Part shown: in pieces, positions 1 to 11,305 of the stretch
Position numbering within the stretch: position 1 is the first letter of the stretch
Layout: each line of letters opens with the position of its first letter
DNA from: Mesorhizobium sp. DCY119
GTDB taxonomy: Bacteria > Pseudomonadota > Alphaproteobacteria > Rhizobiales > Rhizobiaceae
Assembly: GCF_003590645.1 (NCBI RefSeq)
Contig: NZ_CP031834.1
Coordinates: forward strand, 1,302,501 to 1,366,500
Direction of reading: 5' to 3'
Length of the DNA stretch: 64,000 bases
The notes under the pieces: generated by a model
Told to the model about the DNA's origin: nothing
Databases searched by the model: none
What the model saw: the letters and a program-made list of their open reading frames with translations, nothing else
Position numbers and translations under genes: made by a program

Positions 1-2740
<2,740 letters not shown>

Positions 2741-2957
2741 TTTACCAATGCTCATCTGCGATGAGCATCCAGCTCTCCTGTCCTCATGGCCGTATCGCCT
2801 GGTTAACGCCAGGCTGGCCTCCGGACGGGGCGTGGCATAAGCCACGGCGTGCAGTCGCACGCTAGCGGGTGCATCGCTTGGTAAGTCGGCAGCGACTTGC
2901 AGCACAAAAGACAACTGGCTACGGCCTACAGCTTCTCGAAAATACATGCACTTTGCC

Positions 2958-3075
2958 GACCTGGTGGTTATGGCGGAGCGGCTGCACCCGATCCCATTCC
3001 GAACTCGGCCGTGAAACGCTCCAGCGCTGATGGTACTTCGTCTCAAGACGCGGGAGAGTAAGTCGCTGCCAGGTC
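2958..3075 (+). rRNA. rrf: 5S ribosomal RNA
   Basis: A 118-nt gene beginning GACCTGGTGG and ending CTGCCAGGTC, with the closing helix of 5S RNA formed by its own ends and the conserved CCGAACTCGG block inside. It is bracketed by an extended perfect inverted repeat, CATGCACTTTGC (2945-2956) and GCAAAGTGCATG (3077-3088). This repeat would form the precursor stem used for processing. The gene lies about 217 nt after the 23S end, the standard rrn order. Confidence 0.97.
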
Positions 3076-3133
3076 TGCAAAGTGCATGTAAATCATCTTC
3101 TCCTAACGATAATGGCCCGCCAACGGGTACACC

Positions 3134-3151
3134 GGGCCGCGCAAGCGGCCC
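3134..3151 (+). terminator. GC-rich hairpin after 5S rRNA
   Basis: GGGCCGC-GCAA-GCGGCCC is a perfect 7-bp stem with a tetraloop, followed by TTTCTG. It could be a weak terminator or a processing hairpin between 5S and the tRNA. The T-run is only three bases, so read-through into the tRNA is likely. Confidence 0.45.
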
Positions 3152-3210
3152 TTTCTGTTGGAAGACCATCGTAATAAGGTAAGCATCAGCTTACAAAAGA
3201 CCGGCCAAAA

Positions 3211-3240
3211 GCCGAATAGTTGACGCAAGGGTGGAGCAGC
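3211..3240 (+). repeat. Upstream copy of the tRNA-fMet 5' end (direct repeat)
   Basis: The segment GCCGAATAGTTGACGC (3211-3226) followed by AAGGGTGGAGCAGC repeats 3315-3343, the leader plus first ~16 nt of the true initiator tRNA, with one small difference (CAAGGG versus CGGGG). The copy stops after the D-arm start, so it is a 5' tRNA fragment rather than a gene. Together with the 3' fragments downstream it shows that both halves of this tRNA have been duplicated separately. Confidence 0.75.
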
Positions 3241-3327
3241 GCCCCGTCCGCCCGCAGAAGCCAAAGGCTTCGAGGACGGACAAACCAAAAAGTCCGGGCT
3301 GCCCGGCCGGCTTAGCCGAATAGTTGA

Positions 3328-3834
<507 letters not shown>

Positions 3835-3843
3835 ATCAAAAAC

Positions 3844-3871
3844 AAAACCCGCAGCACCCGCTGCGGGTTTT
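3844..3871 (+). terminator. Rho-independent terminator of the rrn/tRNA unit
   Basis: AAAACCCGCAG (3844-3854) pairs perfectly with CTGCGGGTTTT (3861-3871), giving a GC-rich stem that ends in a T-run. It lies 10 nt after the last tRNA 3'-half copy, which implies that the whole repeat array is transcribed with the rRNA operon. Confidence 0.85.
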
Positions 3872-4300
3872 GTCGTTCTGCCACCCGCCAACAGCTCCAC
3901 ACCCCAATCCACAGATCCATCCGCCCCCAACGCAACAGCCACACGATGAACGCGCCACCCTGTCGCCAGCCCAGCTGCACAAATAAACGGCATATTAAAT
4001 CTTGGTAATCCGCGGGTTTCGCCTCGCTTGGACCGGTTTTCTCCCCTACATCTCGACCGTCTGGACGCATGCCGCCTTGTTCGGCATGCAGTCCTTCGTC
4101 AAATTGCCGGGTCGTGATGCAACGTTTTGCGCCTCGTCGGGACATAAAGCGATGTTAGAGGTCGAGGCCGGTTATAGGAATGCGGTTTCATGCAGCGCCC
4201 GAAACCCGCATTTCGCGTCCTTAAGTCCCGAAGCAAAGCGTCATTGCTTTGGGCGGCTTCCAATCCATAGAATATCGTCAGGTTTCTGAAGGTCGAAGTT
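3872..4300. other. Intergenic region without recognisable gene
   Basis: This is 429 bases between the rrn terminator and the efflux adaptor gene. The short open frames on both strands have no ribosome site or recognisable domain. The promoter of the efflux operon should lie in the right half, but no clear -35/-10 pair could be chosen by eye. Confidence 0.5.
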
Positions 4301-5638
4301 ATGAAGGCTTCCCACTTCGTTGTCCTTGCCATTGCGGCGCTCGGCATAGCCGGCGTCTTGTTCTTCTTTCCGAGTCTGACCAGCACCGGCCAGCGCTATG
4401 TCACGGAGCTTATCTCGGGCAATCCGCCTGTTGATGCCGCGAAAAAGCCGGATGCGGCAACGTCGAATGCCAATACAGCCACGGCGCAATCGGCGGGTTC
4501 CTCCGGGAAGGGTAGATCGGGCGGGGGTGGGCCGATCGCCGTGATCGTCGCCACAGCGCAAAAGCAATCCTTTCCGGTCGTCACCCGCAGCTTCGCCACC
4601 GTTCAATCGCCGGCTGTGGTTACGGTCGGCGCGCGGATTTCCAGCCAGGTGACGGAAATTCACGTAAAAGACGGGCAGATGGTCAAGGCGGGCGATCTGC
4701 TGATCTCGCTGGACGACCGGGCGCTGCGGGCGCAATTGGCGCGGGACAAGGCCATTCTGGCCAAGGACAGTGCGCTTCTGGTCAGCACGACAGCCGATAT
4801 GAACCGTGCCAAGGATCTCGCCACCAAGCAGGCGGGCACGCAACAGGCCTATGACGACGCGCTTGCCGCGCAGCAATCGGCACAGGCTACGGTGGAAAGC
4901 GATCAGGCAACCGTCGAGGCTGATCAGATACAGCTCGATTTCACCAGCATTACCGCCCCGATCGAGGGACGGCTGGGTGCGGTGCAGGTTTCGGTCGGCG
5001 ATCTGGTCGGCGGCTCCAGCACGTCGTCGAGCACGACTTCCGGCCTCGTCACGATCACGCAGGTCGATCCCATCCAGGTCAGTTTTCATCTCCCCGAGAA
5101 CAATCTGCAGGTTTTCAAACCACTGCTGGATGCCGGCAAGGCGCCCGAGGTCAGGGTTCTCAAGAGCGGCAGCGCCGATCTGATCGCATCCGGAAGGATG
5201 GATTTCATCGATTCAGCGGTCGATACGGCGTCCGGGACGATCACCATGCGCGCGACCGTTGAGAACGGCAGTTTCGTGCTCTGGCCGGGGCAATTTGTCG
5301 ATGTCGAGATCGATCAGGATGACCTGAACGACGCGACGGTCATTCCGACGGTTGCGCTGCAGCCCGGCCAGAACGGCCAGTTCGTTTATGTCGTCGGGTC
5401 GAACAACACCGTTGAGGTTCGCCCTGTCAAAGTGGCGCTGAGTGACGGTGACACCTCCGCGATCGCTTCGGGCCTCGAACCGGGGGACAAGATCGTCACC
5501 GAGGGGCAGTTGCGGCTGAAGCCGGGTGCTGCGGTCAAGCCGACTACGGCGACAGCAGACGCCTATGGCAGTTCGGCCGTCCAGCCTGCGGCTTACGAGA
5601 AGTCCCAAGCCACCGCGCAGGACGGCGTACAACAGTAG
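4301..5638 (+). CDS. RND efflux periplasmic adaptor subunit
   Basis: A 445-aa membrane fusion protein (HlyD/MdtA-like family) that bridges an inner-membrane RND pump to an outer-membrane channel. Residues 5-22 form an N-terminal membrane anchor, followed by a low-complexity Ala/Ser/Gly linker to about residue 77. Next come the barrel-sandwich (lipoyl-like) half motif VKDGQMVKAGDLLISLDD near 122-139, an alpha-helical hairpin rich in Ala/Gln/Asp, the second lipoyl half (ITAPIEGRLG) and beta-barrel domains. The pump gene starts 10 nt downstream, so the two are co-transcribed. No outer-membrane channel gene is adjacent. Substrate cannot be told from sequence. Confidence 0.93.
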   Translation: MKASHFVVLAIAALGIAGVLFFFPSLTSTGQRYVTELISGNPPVDAAKKPDAATSNANTATAQSAGSSGKGRSGGGGPIAVIVATAQKQSFPVVTRSFATVQSPAVVTVGARISSQVTEIHVKDGQMVKAGDLLISLDDRALRAQLARDKAILAKDSALLVSTTADMNRAKDLATKQAGTQQAYDDALAAQQSAQATVESDQATVEADQIQLDFTSITAPIEGRLGAVQVSVGDLVGGSSTSSSTTSGLVTITQVDPIQVSFHLPENNLQVFKPLLDAGKAPEVRVLKSGSADLIASGRMDFIDSAVDTASGTITMRATVENGSFVLWPGQFVDVEIDQDDLNDATVIPTVALQPGQNGQFVYVVGSNNTVEVRPVKVALSDGDTSAIASGLEPGDKIVTEGQLRLKPGAAVKPTTATADAYGSSAVQPAAYEKSQATAQDGVQQ

Positions 5639-5648
5639 GGCGACGGCG

Positions 5649-8600
5649 ATGACGATCTCCGAATTCTGCATCCGCCGGCCCGTCGCAACGCTCCTGATGT
5701 CGCTTTCGCTGGTGCTTGCCGGCCTCTTCGCCTACACCGCGCTGCCGGTTGCGGCACTGCCGCGGGCGGACTTTCCGGTCATCAATGTCTCGGCTTCCCT
5801 GCCGGGCGCTTCGCCCGACACGATGGCCACATCGGTCGCGACGCCACTGATCAAGCAGTTTGCCACCATTGCCGGCATCGACAGCATCTCGACGACGAAC
5901 TCGCTCGGCACGACGTCGATAGCGATTCAGTTCGACCTCGATCGCGACATCGATGCTGCTGCTGCCGACGTGCAGGCAGCCATCACCCGCACGCAGCGCG
6001 CCCTGCCGGATGAGATGCCGTCGCCGCCGAGTTACCGGAAGGTCAATCCGGCCGATGCGCCGATCCTGCTTCTCGCCCTGAAAAGCGATGTCGTGCCGCT
6101 GACCGACCTCGATGCCTTTGCCCAGCAGGTCATTTCGCCTTCGCTTTCCACGCTCAATGGCGTGGCCCAGGTCTCGATTTTCGGCAGCCAGGAATATGCC
6201 GTGCGCATCCAGATCGACGCCAATGCACTGGCCGCACGCGGCATTTCCGTCTCCCAGCTCCAGACAGCAATCGCCGCAGCCAACAGCAACGCACCGCTTG
6301 GCACCCTGCAAGGCAGCCAGCAGCAATTGACCATTGTCGCGAACACCCAGCTCGACAACGCGGCCGCCTTCTCCAACCTCATCATAGCAAGCAGCAACGG
6401 CAAGGCGGTTCGTCTCGGCGACGTGACACGGGTTATCGACTCGGTGGTGAACACGCAGACGGCGAGCTGGTATGACGGCTCGCGCGCCATCATCCTCGCC
6501 GTGCAGCGTCAGCCTGACGCCAATACGGTCGCGGTGGTCGACCGCGTGAAGGAGATGCTGCCGACATTCCAGAGCGAATTGCCGGCGGCTGCCTCGCTGG
6601 AAACGCTGAACGATCGCGCTGCCTCCATCCGCGCGTCGGTCAGTGACGTGCAGTTCACGCTGGCGCTCACGATCGCGCTGGTTGTTATGGTGATCTTCGT
6701 GTTCGTGCGCCGCGTCTGGGCAACGCTCATCCCCGCTCTGGCAGTTCCGATTTCGCTGATCGCCACCCTCGGCGTGATGTATCTGTTCGGCTTTTCCATC
6801 GACAACATTTCGCTCATGGCGCTGACGCTTTCCGTCGGCCTCGTCGTGGACGATGCGATCGTCATGCTTGAGAACATCGTCCGCCACATGGAGGAGAATG
6901 GCGACAGCGCGTTCGAGGCAGCACTCAAGGGCTCGCGAGAGATCGGCTTCACCATCATCGCGATATCGATTTCGCTGGTTGCCGTTTTCATACCCGTTCT
7001 GCTGATGGGCGGTGTGATCGGCAAGATCTTCAACGAATTTGCCGTGGTGGTGGTCGTTGCGATCCTCGCTTCCACGTTCGTTTCATTGACGCTGACGCCG
7101 ATGCTTGCGTCGCGCATGCCCACAACATCCCTGTCCGACGGAGGCGACAAGCGCGGTATCGGCGCCTGGCTCGAGCGCGGGTTCGATGTGGTCGTTCGCG
7201 GTTACGACCGATTGCTGAAGGTGTGTTTCCGCTTTCATCTGGTCGTCTTCCTGGTCTTTCTCGGCACGATCGGGCTGACGTTCTATGAGCTGAACACAAT
7301 TCCCAAGGGCTTCTTTCCGACGGAAGATATCGGCCAGCTTCAGGTGACGACGCAGGCGCGTCAGGACATTTCCTTCGACGCGATGAGCGCGCTTCAGGCG
7401 AAGGTCGCCGACGTCTTTGCCAAATCGCCCTATGTCACGCATGTCGGCAGTTCCGTCGGCGGTGGTGGGGCCGGCGGCGGCTCGAATGCAATGAATTCGG
7501 GCCGGCTCTTCATAGAGCTGAAGCCCAAATCCGAGCGGCCGCCCTTGCAGACCGTTCTTTCGGACCTGCGTCATCAGCTTGGCGAAATCCCCGGCATCAA
7601 CACGTTCATGAATCCGGTGCAGAATCTTTCGGTCGGCGCGCGCTCTTCGGCCAGTCAATACCAGCTTGTCGTCCAGAGCCTGGACGAAACCCAGATGAAC
7701 GAGTGGGCGCAGAAGCTGAACGATGCGATGAGCACCGACAGGCGCTTCTTCACCGATGTCAGCTCCGACCTTCAGAACAACGCCTTGCAGGCAAGGCTGG
7801 TCATCGACCGCGACAAGGCTGCCTCGCTCGGCATCACGGCGGATGTGTTGCGCTCTACGCTCTATAGCGGTTTCGGTGCCGAGCAGGTTTCGACCATCTA
7901 TACGTCGAGCGACAGCTACGAGGTCATCCTGGAACTCGACCCGCAGATAAACTGGACGCCGGAACGGCTTTCGCGGCTGCAGGTTTCCACGAGTACAGGG
8001 ACGCTGGTGCCGCTCGGGGCCTTCTCGACAATCGAAAGAGTTGCCGGTGCGCTGACCGTCAACCAGCTTGGGCAGTTGCCGGCGGTCACCATCTCCTACA
8101 ATTTGCCGAACGGCGTGGCGCTGGGCGACAGCATCGACGAGATCAATCGGCTCAAGACGCAGATCGACATGCCGCAGTCGGTGACGACCAGTTTCTATGG
8201 AACGGCCAAGACATTCGAGGATGCGGCAGCCAACCAGGGGCTGCTCATTCTCGGTGCGATCCTGACGATCTATATCGTGCTCGGCATCCTGTATGAGAGC
8301 TTCATTCACCCGATTACCATTCTTTCCGGCCTGCCAGCGGCAGCGGCGGGCGCGCTTCTTGCGATAGGGTGGTTCGGCTTCGACCTGTCGGTCATCGCTG
8401 TCATCGGGTTGCTGATGCTGATCGGCATCGTCAAGAAGAACGCGATCATGATGATCGATGTGGCGCTGACGCTTCGGCGCGAAGGGGCCTCGCCGCAGGA
8501 GGCAATCCACAAGGCCTGCCTGATGCGGTTCCGGCCGATCATGATGACGACGCTGGCTGCCATGATGAGCACTTTGCCGATTGCGCTTGGTGCGGGCGCG

Positions 8601-8810
8601 AGCGCCGAATTGCGCCAGCCGCTGGGCGTTGCGGTCGTCGGCGGCCTCGTGGTGTCGCAGACGCTGACGCTTTTCGTTACGCCCGTCCTGTACCTCTACA
8701 TGGAACAGCTGTCGGGTTGGCTCGGCCGGATCACCGGGCGCGGTGAGAAGAGCGCTGTGATTGAAACGCTGCCCGTCGAGATCGCAGGGTCCAAGCAGGC
8801 TGCCGAGTAA
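5649..8810 (+). CDS. RND efflux pump permease (HAE1/AcrB-MdtB type)
   Basis: A 1053-aa inner-membrane proton/drug antiporter. The start is ATG 5649 (MTISEFCIRRP, the canonical RND N-terminus) rather than the open-frame extension upstream. The proton-relay Asp pair lies in VDDAIVMLEN (D401, D402) in TM4, and the TM10 lysine motif is at K929/K930 (GIVKKNAIMMID). Two large periplasmic loops and twelve predicted TM segments match the family, as does the length. A glycine-rich stretch near residues 600-616 lies in the second periplasmic loop. It is translated with the adaptor. Multidrug or solvent efflux is the general role; substrate is unknown. Confidence 0.95.
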   Translation: MTISEFCIRRPVATLLMSLSLVLAGLFAYTALPVAALPRADFPVINVSASLPGASPDTMATSVATPLIKQFATIAGIDSISTTNSLGTTSIAIQFDLDRDIDAAAADVQAAITRTQRALPDEMPSPPSYRKVNPADAPILLLALKSDVVPLTDLDAFAQQVISPSLSTLNGVAQVSIFGSQEYAVRIQIDANALAARGISVSQLQTAIAAANSNAPLGTLQGSQQQLTIVANTQLDNAAAFSNLIIASSNGKAVRLGDVTRVIDSVVNTQTASWYDGSRAIILAVQRQPDANTVAVVDRVKEMLPTFQSELPAAASLETLNDRAASIRASVSDVQFTLALTIALVVMVIFVFVRRVWATLIPALAVPISLIATLGVMYLFGFSIDNISLMALTLSVGLVVDDAIVMLENIVRHMEENGDSAFEAALKGSREIGFTIIAISISLVAVFIPVLLMGGVIGKIFNEFAVVVVVAILASTFVSLTLTPMLASRMPTTSLSDGGDKRGIGAWLERGFDVVVRGYDRLLKVCFRFHLVVFLVFLGTIGLTFYELNTIPKGFFPTEDIGQLQVTTQARQDISFDAMSALQAKVADVFAKSPYVTHVGSSVGGGGAGGGSNAMNSGRLFIELKPKSERPPLQTVLSDLRHQLGEIPGINTFMNPVQNLSVGARSSASQYQLVVQSLDETQMNEWAQKLNDAMSTDRRFFTDVSSDLQNNALQARLVIDRDKAASLGITADVLRSTLYSGFGAEQVSTIYTSSDSYEVILELDPQINWTPERLSRLQVSTSTGTLVPLGAFSTIERVAGALTVNQLGQLPAVTISYNLPNGVALGDSIDEINRLKTQIDMPQSVTTSFYGTAKTFEDAAANQGLLILGAILTIYIVLGILYESFIHPITILSGLPAAAAGALLAIGWFGFDLSVIAVIGLLMLIGIVKKNAIMMIDVALTLRREGASPQEAIHKACLMRFRPIMMTTLAAMMSTLPIALGAGASAELRQPLGVAVVGGLVVSQTLTLFVTPVLYLYMEQLSGWLGRITGRGEKSAVIETLPVEIAGSKQAAE

Positions 8811-8813
8811 CGT

Positions 8814-9560
8814 TCAGCGGTGGCGATGTTTCGTGCTGGCCGGCTCTTCCTCAGACCGCGCGTAAACATCGAGCGTATAGCCGATGTGTTGGGTCATGAG
8901 GGCCTCGGCGCGCTCAACGTTGCGGTCGAGTGCGGCTTCCATCAGGTGCGTGTGATGTTCGATCGCGGTGGCGTCGCGCAGTGCGGCCAGCGCCTGTTCA
9001 TGCCCGCTCTCCTTCCCGGCCGCCGCCCGCAGCATTGGAGCGAGGCTGAGGAAGCGATGGTGGCGGCGCAGCTGATCGGAGATCGTTTCCTGAAAACGCA
9101 AAAGCCAGCGTGACGTGGCTGCGCCGAGCAGGGCGTCGTGAAATGCCTGATGCTTTTCATCCCAGTCGTCGAGCGCTGCTTCCGAAGGATTCTCGACGGC
9201 AAGCGTGCAGCGGGACAGGCGATAATGGGCGGTGATGACGGACGCCTCCCATTCACCGCCGCCATTCCGGATCGACTCCACGAACAGCGGCACCTCGAGG
9301 AGCAGGCGTGCGTGGGTCAGGTCTTCCAGTTCCTCCCGCGATACCTCTGCTACGGCAAAGCCGCGATTGCTGATCGCCGTTACCAGGCGCTCGGCCTCAA
9401 GCCGTGACAAGGCCTCGCGCAAAGGCGTCCAGCCGATGCCATAGGTGCCACGCAACGCGCCGAGTTTCAGTGGCGCGCCGGGGCCAAGCCGTGTCGACAA
9501 GATGTCCCGCCGCAAAGTGCGGTAGGCCGCTTCGGTCTTGCTGATGTGCTCGCCATCCAT
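8814..9560 (-). CDS. GntR-family regulator with FCD domain
   Basis: A 248-aa regulator of the FadR subfamily. The N-terminal winged helix (about 8-75) carries TPLREALSRLEAERLV, the usual GntR recognition region, followed by a helical FCD ligand-binding domain with conserved Asp/His residues (for example HQAFHDALL). It is transcribed away from kynureninase across a 154-bp AT-rich gap with palindromes, so the likely role is control of kynurenine use. It converges 3 bp from the RND pump stop, but the two are separate units. The ligand is unknown; kynurenine or anthranilate is a guess from context. Confidence 0.88.
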   Translation of the reverse strand: MDGEHISKTEAAYRTLRRDILSTRLGPGAPLKLGALRGTYGIGWTPLREALSRLEAERLVTAISNRGFAVAEVSREELEDLTHARLLLEVPLFVESIRNGGGEWEASVITAHYRLSRCTLAVENPSEAALDDWDEKHQAFHDALLGAATSRWLLRFQETISDQLRRHHRFLSLAPMLRAAAGKESGHEQALAALRDATAIEHHTHLMEAALDRNVERAEALMTQHIGYTLDVYARSEEEPASTKHRHR

Positions 9561-9603
9561 GGGCTGATCCGTTGGTTCTGTTTGCTGCTTTATATATGAT
9601 ATG

Positions 9604-9636
9604 TGTCAATTACAGAAATTATATATAATATTGACA
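9604..9636. promoter_or_regulatory. Candidate operator between GntR gene and kynU
   Basis: An inverted repeat TGTCAAT (9604-9610) / ATTGACA (9630-9636) encloses a perfect 12-bp palindrome ATTATATATAAT (9618-9629). The stretch is far more AT-rich than its surroundings and sits in the divergent promoter gap. It fits a dimeric GntR/FCD operator overlapping one or both promoters. Binding is an inference. Confidence 0.5.
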
Positions 9637-9714
9637 GGTGATGTTGGGCCCGTATGATCTCTTGCGCGGTGGCTGAGCCAGCATCCGCGCGCGAAAAAAC
9701 GAGGGTTGTCGATC

Positions 9715-10962
9715 ATGAGTGCAGTTCCAGATCTTGCCGCTATCGAAGCGCGTGATGCTGCCGATCCGCTGCGCGATATGCGCGACCGTTTCGTGCTGCC
9801 GCAGGGCGTCATCTATCTCGACGGCAACTCGCTGGGTGCTGCGCCAAAGAGCGCTTTCGCCGAACTCGACAAGGCAGCGCGCGAGGAATGGGCCGATGGC
9901 CTGATCCGAAGCTGGAACCGCGCCGGCTGGTTCGAACTTGCCGAACAGCTGGGCGACAGCGTCGGCCGGCTGATCGGCGCTGCCGCAGGCGAAACGGTGG
10001 TTTGCGACACGACCTCGGTCAACATCTACAAGGCGCTGCATGCCGCGCTCTGGCTGCGGCCGGGCCGCTCGGTGATCGTGGCCGAAGGCGGCAGCTTCCC
10101 GACCGACATCTACATGGCTGAAGGCGTTGCCGCGACCCGCCCAAGCGTCACCATCCGCCTCGAAGGCGTCGATGCACCGGCGATCGAGGATCTGATAGAC
10201 GAGCAGGTCGCCGTGGTTCTGGTCAACCACGTGAACTACAAGAGCGGTGAGTTGCGCGATATGGCAGCGCTGACCCGCAAGGCGCATGAAGCAGGCGCGG
10301 TCATCATCTGGGATCTGTGCCACAGCGCCGGCGCGCTGCCGGTCGATCTTGACGGTACCGATGCCGACTTTGCCGTCGGCTGCACCTATAAATATCTCAA
10401 TGGCGGCCCCGGTGCGCCGGCTTTCATCTATACGGCCAAGCGTCATCATGAGCATATTCGCCAACCGCTCACCGGCTGGTGGGGCCATGCCAAGCCCTTC
10501 GCTTTCGAGCAGGGCTATCAGGCCGGCTTTGGCATTCGCCGCTTTCTGTGCGGCACCCAGCCAATCCTGTCTTTGCGAGCGCTGAAGGGCGCGCTCGACG
10601 TGTGGGATGATGTCGACATGACGCTTCTGCGCCAGAAAAGCATTGCGCTGACCGACCTGTTCATCGAATTGGTGGAGGCGCGCTGTGGCGAATTTGACGT
10701 CACGCTGGTCGGACCGCGAGAGGGTGCACGGCGCGGCAGCCAGGTGTCGTTCGCGCACCAAAATGCCTACGAGATCATGCAGGCGCTGATCGATCGTGGT
10801 GTCATAGGCGATTTCCGTGCGCCCAATGTCATGCGCTTTGGCTTCACGCCGCTCTATGTCGGCTATCGCGACGTGTGGGATGCGGTGGCGATCCTGCATG
10901 ACATCCTGAAGACCGGCAGCTGGAAGGAAGAGCGCTTCGCGGTTCGTGCTGCCGTCACCTGA
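9715..10962 (+). CDS. kynU: Kynureninase
   Basis: A 415-aa PLP enzyme of fold type I that cleaves L-kynurenine to anthranilate and alanine. ATG 9715 is chosen because GAGGG lies 9 nt upstream; a TTG three codons earlier is a worse start. Family signatures are IYLDGNSLGA near the N-terminus, the aspartate of WDLCHSAGALP, and the PLP lysine in CTYKYLNGGPG (K226). No tryptophan dioxygenase or kynurenine formamidase is in the window, so upstream steps must be encoded elsewhere. Control by the divergent GntR gene is likely. Confidence 0.95.
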   Translation: MSAVPDLAAIEARDAADPLRDMRDRFVLPQGVIYLDGNSLGAAPKSAFAELDKAAREEWADGLIRSWNRAGWFELAEQLGDSVGRLIGAAAGETVVCDTTSVNIYKALHAALWLRPGRSVIVAEGGSFPTDIYMAEGVAATRPSVTIRLEGVDAPAIEDLIDEQVAVVLVNHVNYKSGELRDMAALTRKAHEAGAVIIWDLCHSAGALPVDLDGTDADFAVGCTYKYLNGGPGAPAFIYTAKRHHEHIRQPLTGWWGHAKPFAFEQGYQAGFGIRRFLCGTQPILSLRALKGALDVWDDVDMTLLRQKSIALTDLFIELVEARCGEFDVTLVGPREGARRGSQVSFAHQNAYEIMQALIDRGVIGDFRAPNVMRFGFTPLYVGYRDVWDAVAILHDILKTGSWKEERFAVRAAVT

Positions 10963-10964
10963 TC

Positions 10965-11147
10965 TCAGGCATTCGCCGTTTTAGCGCGCCTGTCCCCATA
11001 GGCTTCGATACCTTTTTCGAAGCCCTGGATGTGCTTCTCAAGTTCCGTGTTGTTCATGAAGGCGGTCAAGGTCGTGATGTCCTTGCCTCTATAAAGATCA
11101 TGTACTTGCGCTGATTTCAGGCGAGCCAAAAGCTCGACGCGTTTCAT
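10965..11147 (-). CDS. Small conserved-looking protein of unknown function
   Basis: A 60-aa basic, helical protein without signal peptide or TM segment. AGAAAGGA stands about 6-8 nt before its ATG, and codon use matches the neighbours, which supports it as real. It converges on kynU with a 2-bp gap and is divergent from the copper ATPase. No domain was recognised, and no function is proposed. Confidence 0.55.
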   Translation of the reverse strand: MKRVELLARLKSAQVHDLYRGKDITTLTAFMNNTELEKHIQGFEKGIEAYGDRRAKTANA

Positions 11148-11238
11148 TGCGAATCCTTTCTCTCATTGATTTGGGTGGATTCTCTGAAGGGGTAACTTCG
11201 TCTCTTTGTCAACCGTTCCGAAATAAACGGAATAGGCC

Positions 11239-11269
11239 TTGACCTTCCAGTTGCTGGAAGCCTTACGTT
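11239..11269 (+). promoter_or_regulatory. HmrR/CueR-type copper promoter
   Basis: The -35 TTGACC (11239-11244) and -10 near TACGTT (11264-11269) are separated by 19 bp, the over-long spacer typical of MerR-family activated promoters. The spacer holds the dyad CTTCCAGTTGCTGGAAG (11244-11260), a good match to known CueR/HmrR boxes. It drives the P-type ATPase and probably hmrR and the DUF305 gene behind it. Confidence 0.85.
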
Positions 11270-11305
11270 CAGTTCCTACATAAGACCGGCATGGGAATTG
11301 AAGTC

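Noticed and set aside
5526..5648. Upstream extension of the RND pump to 5526
   Set aside because: It overlaps the adaptor gene, and the canonical RND N-terminus starts at 5649.
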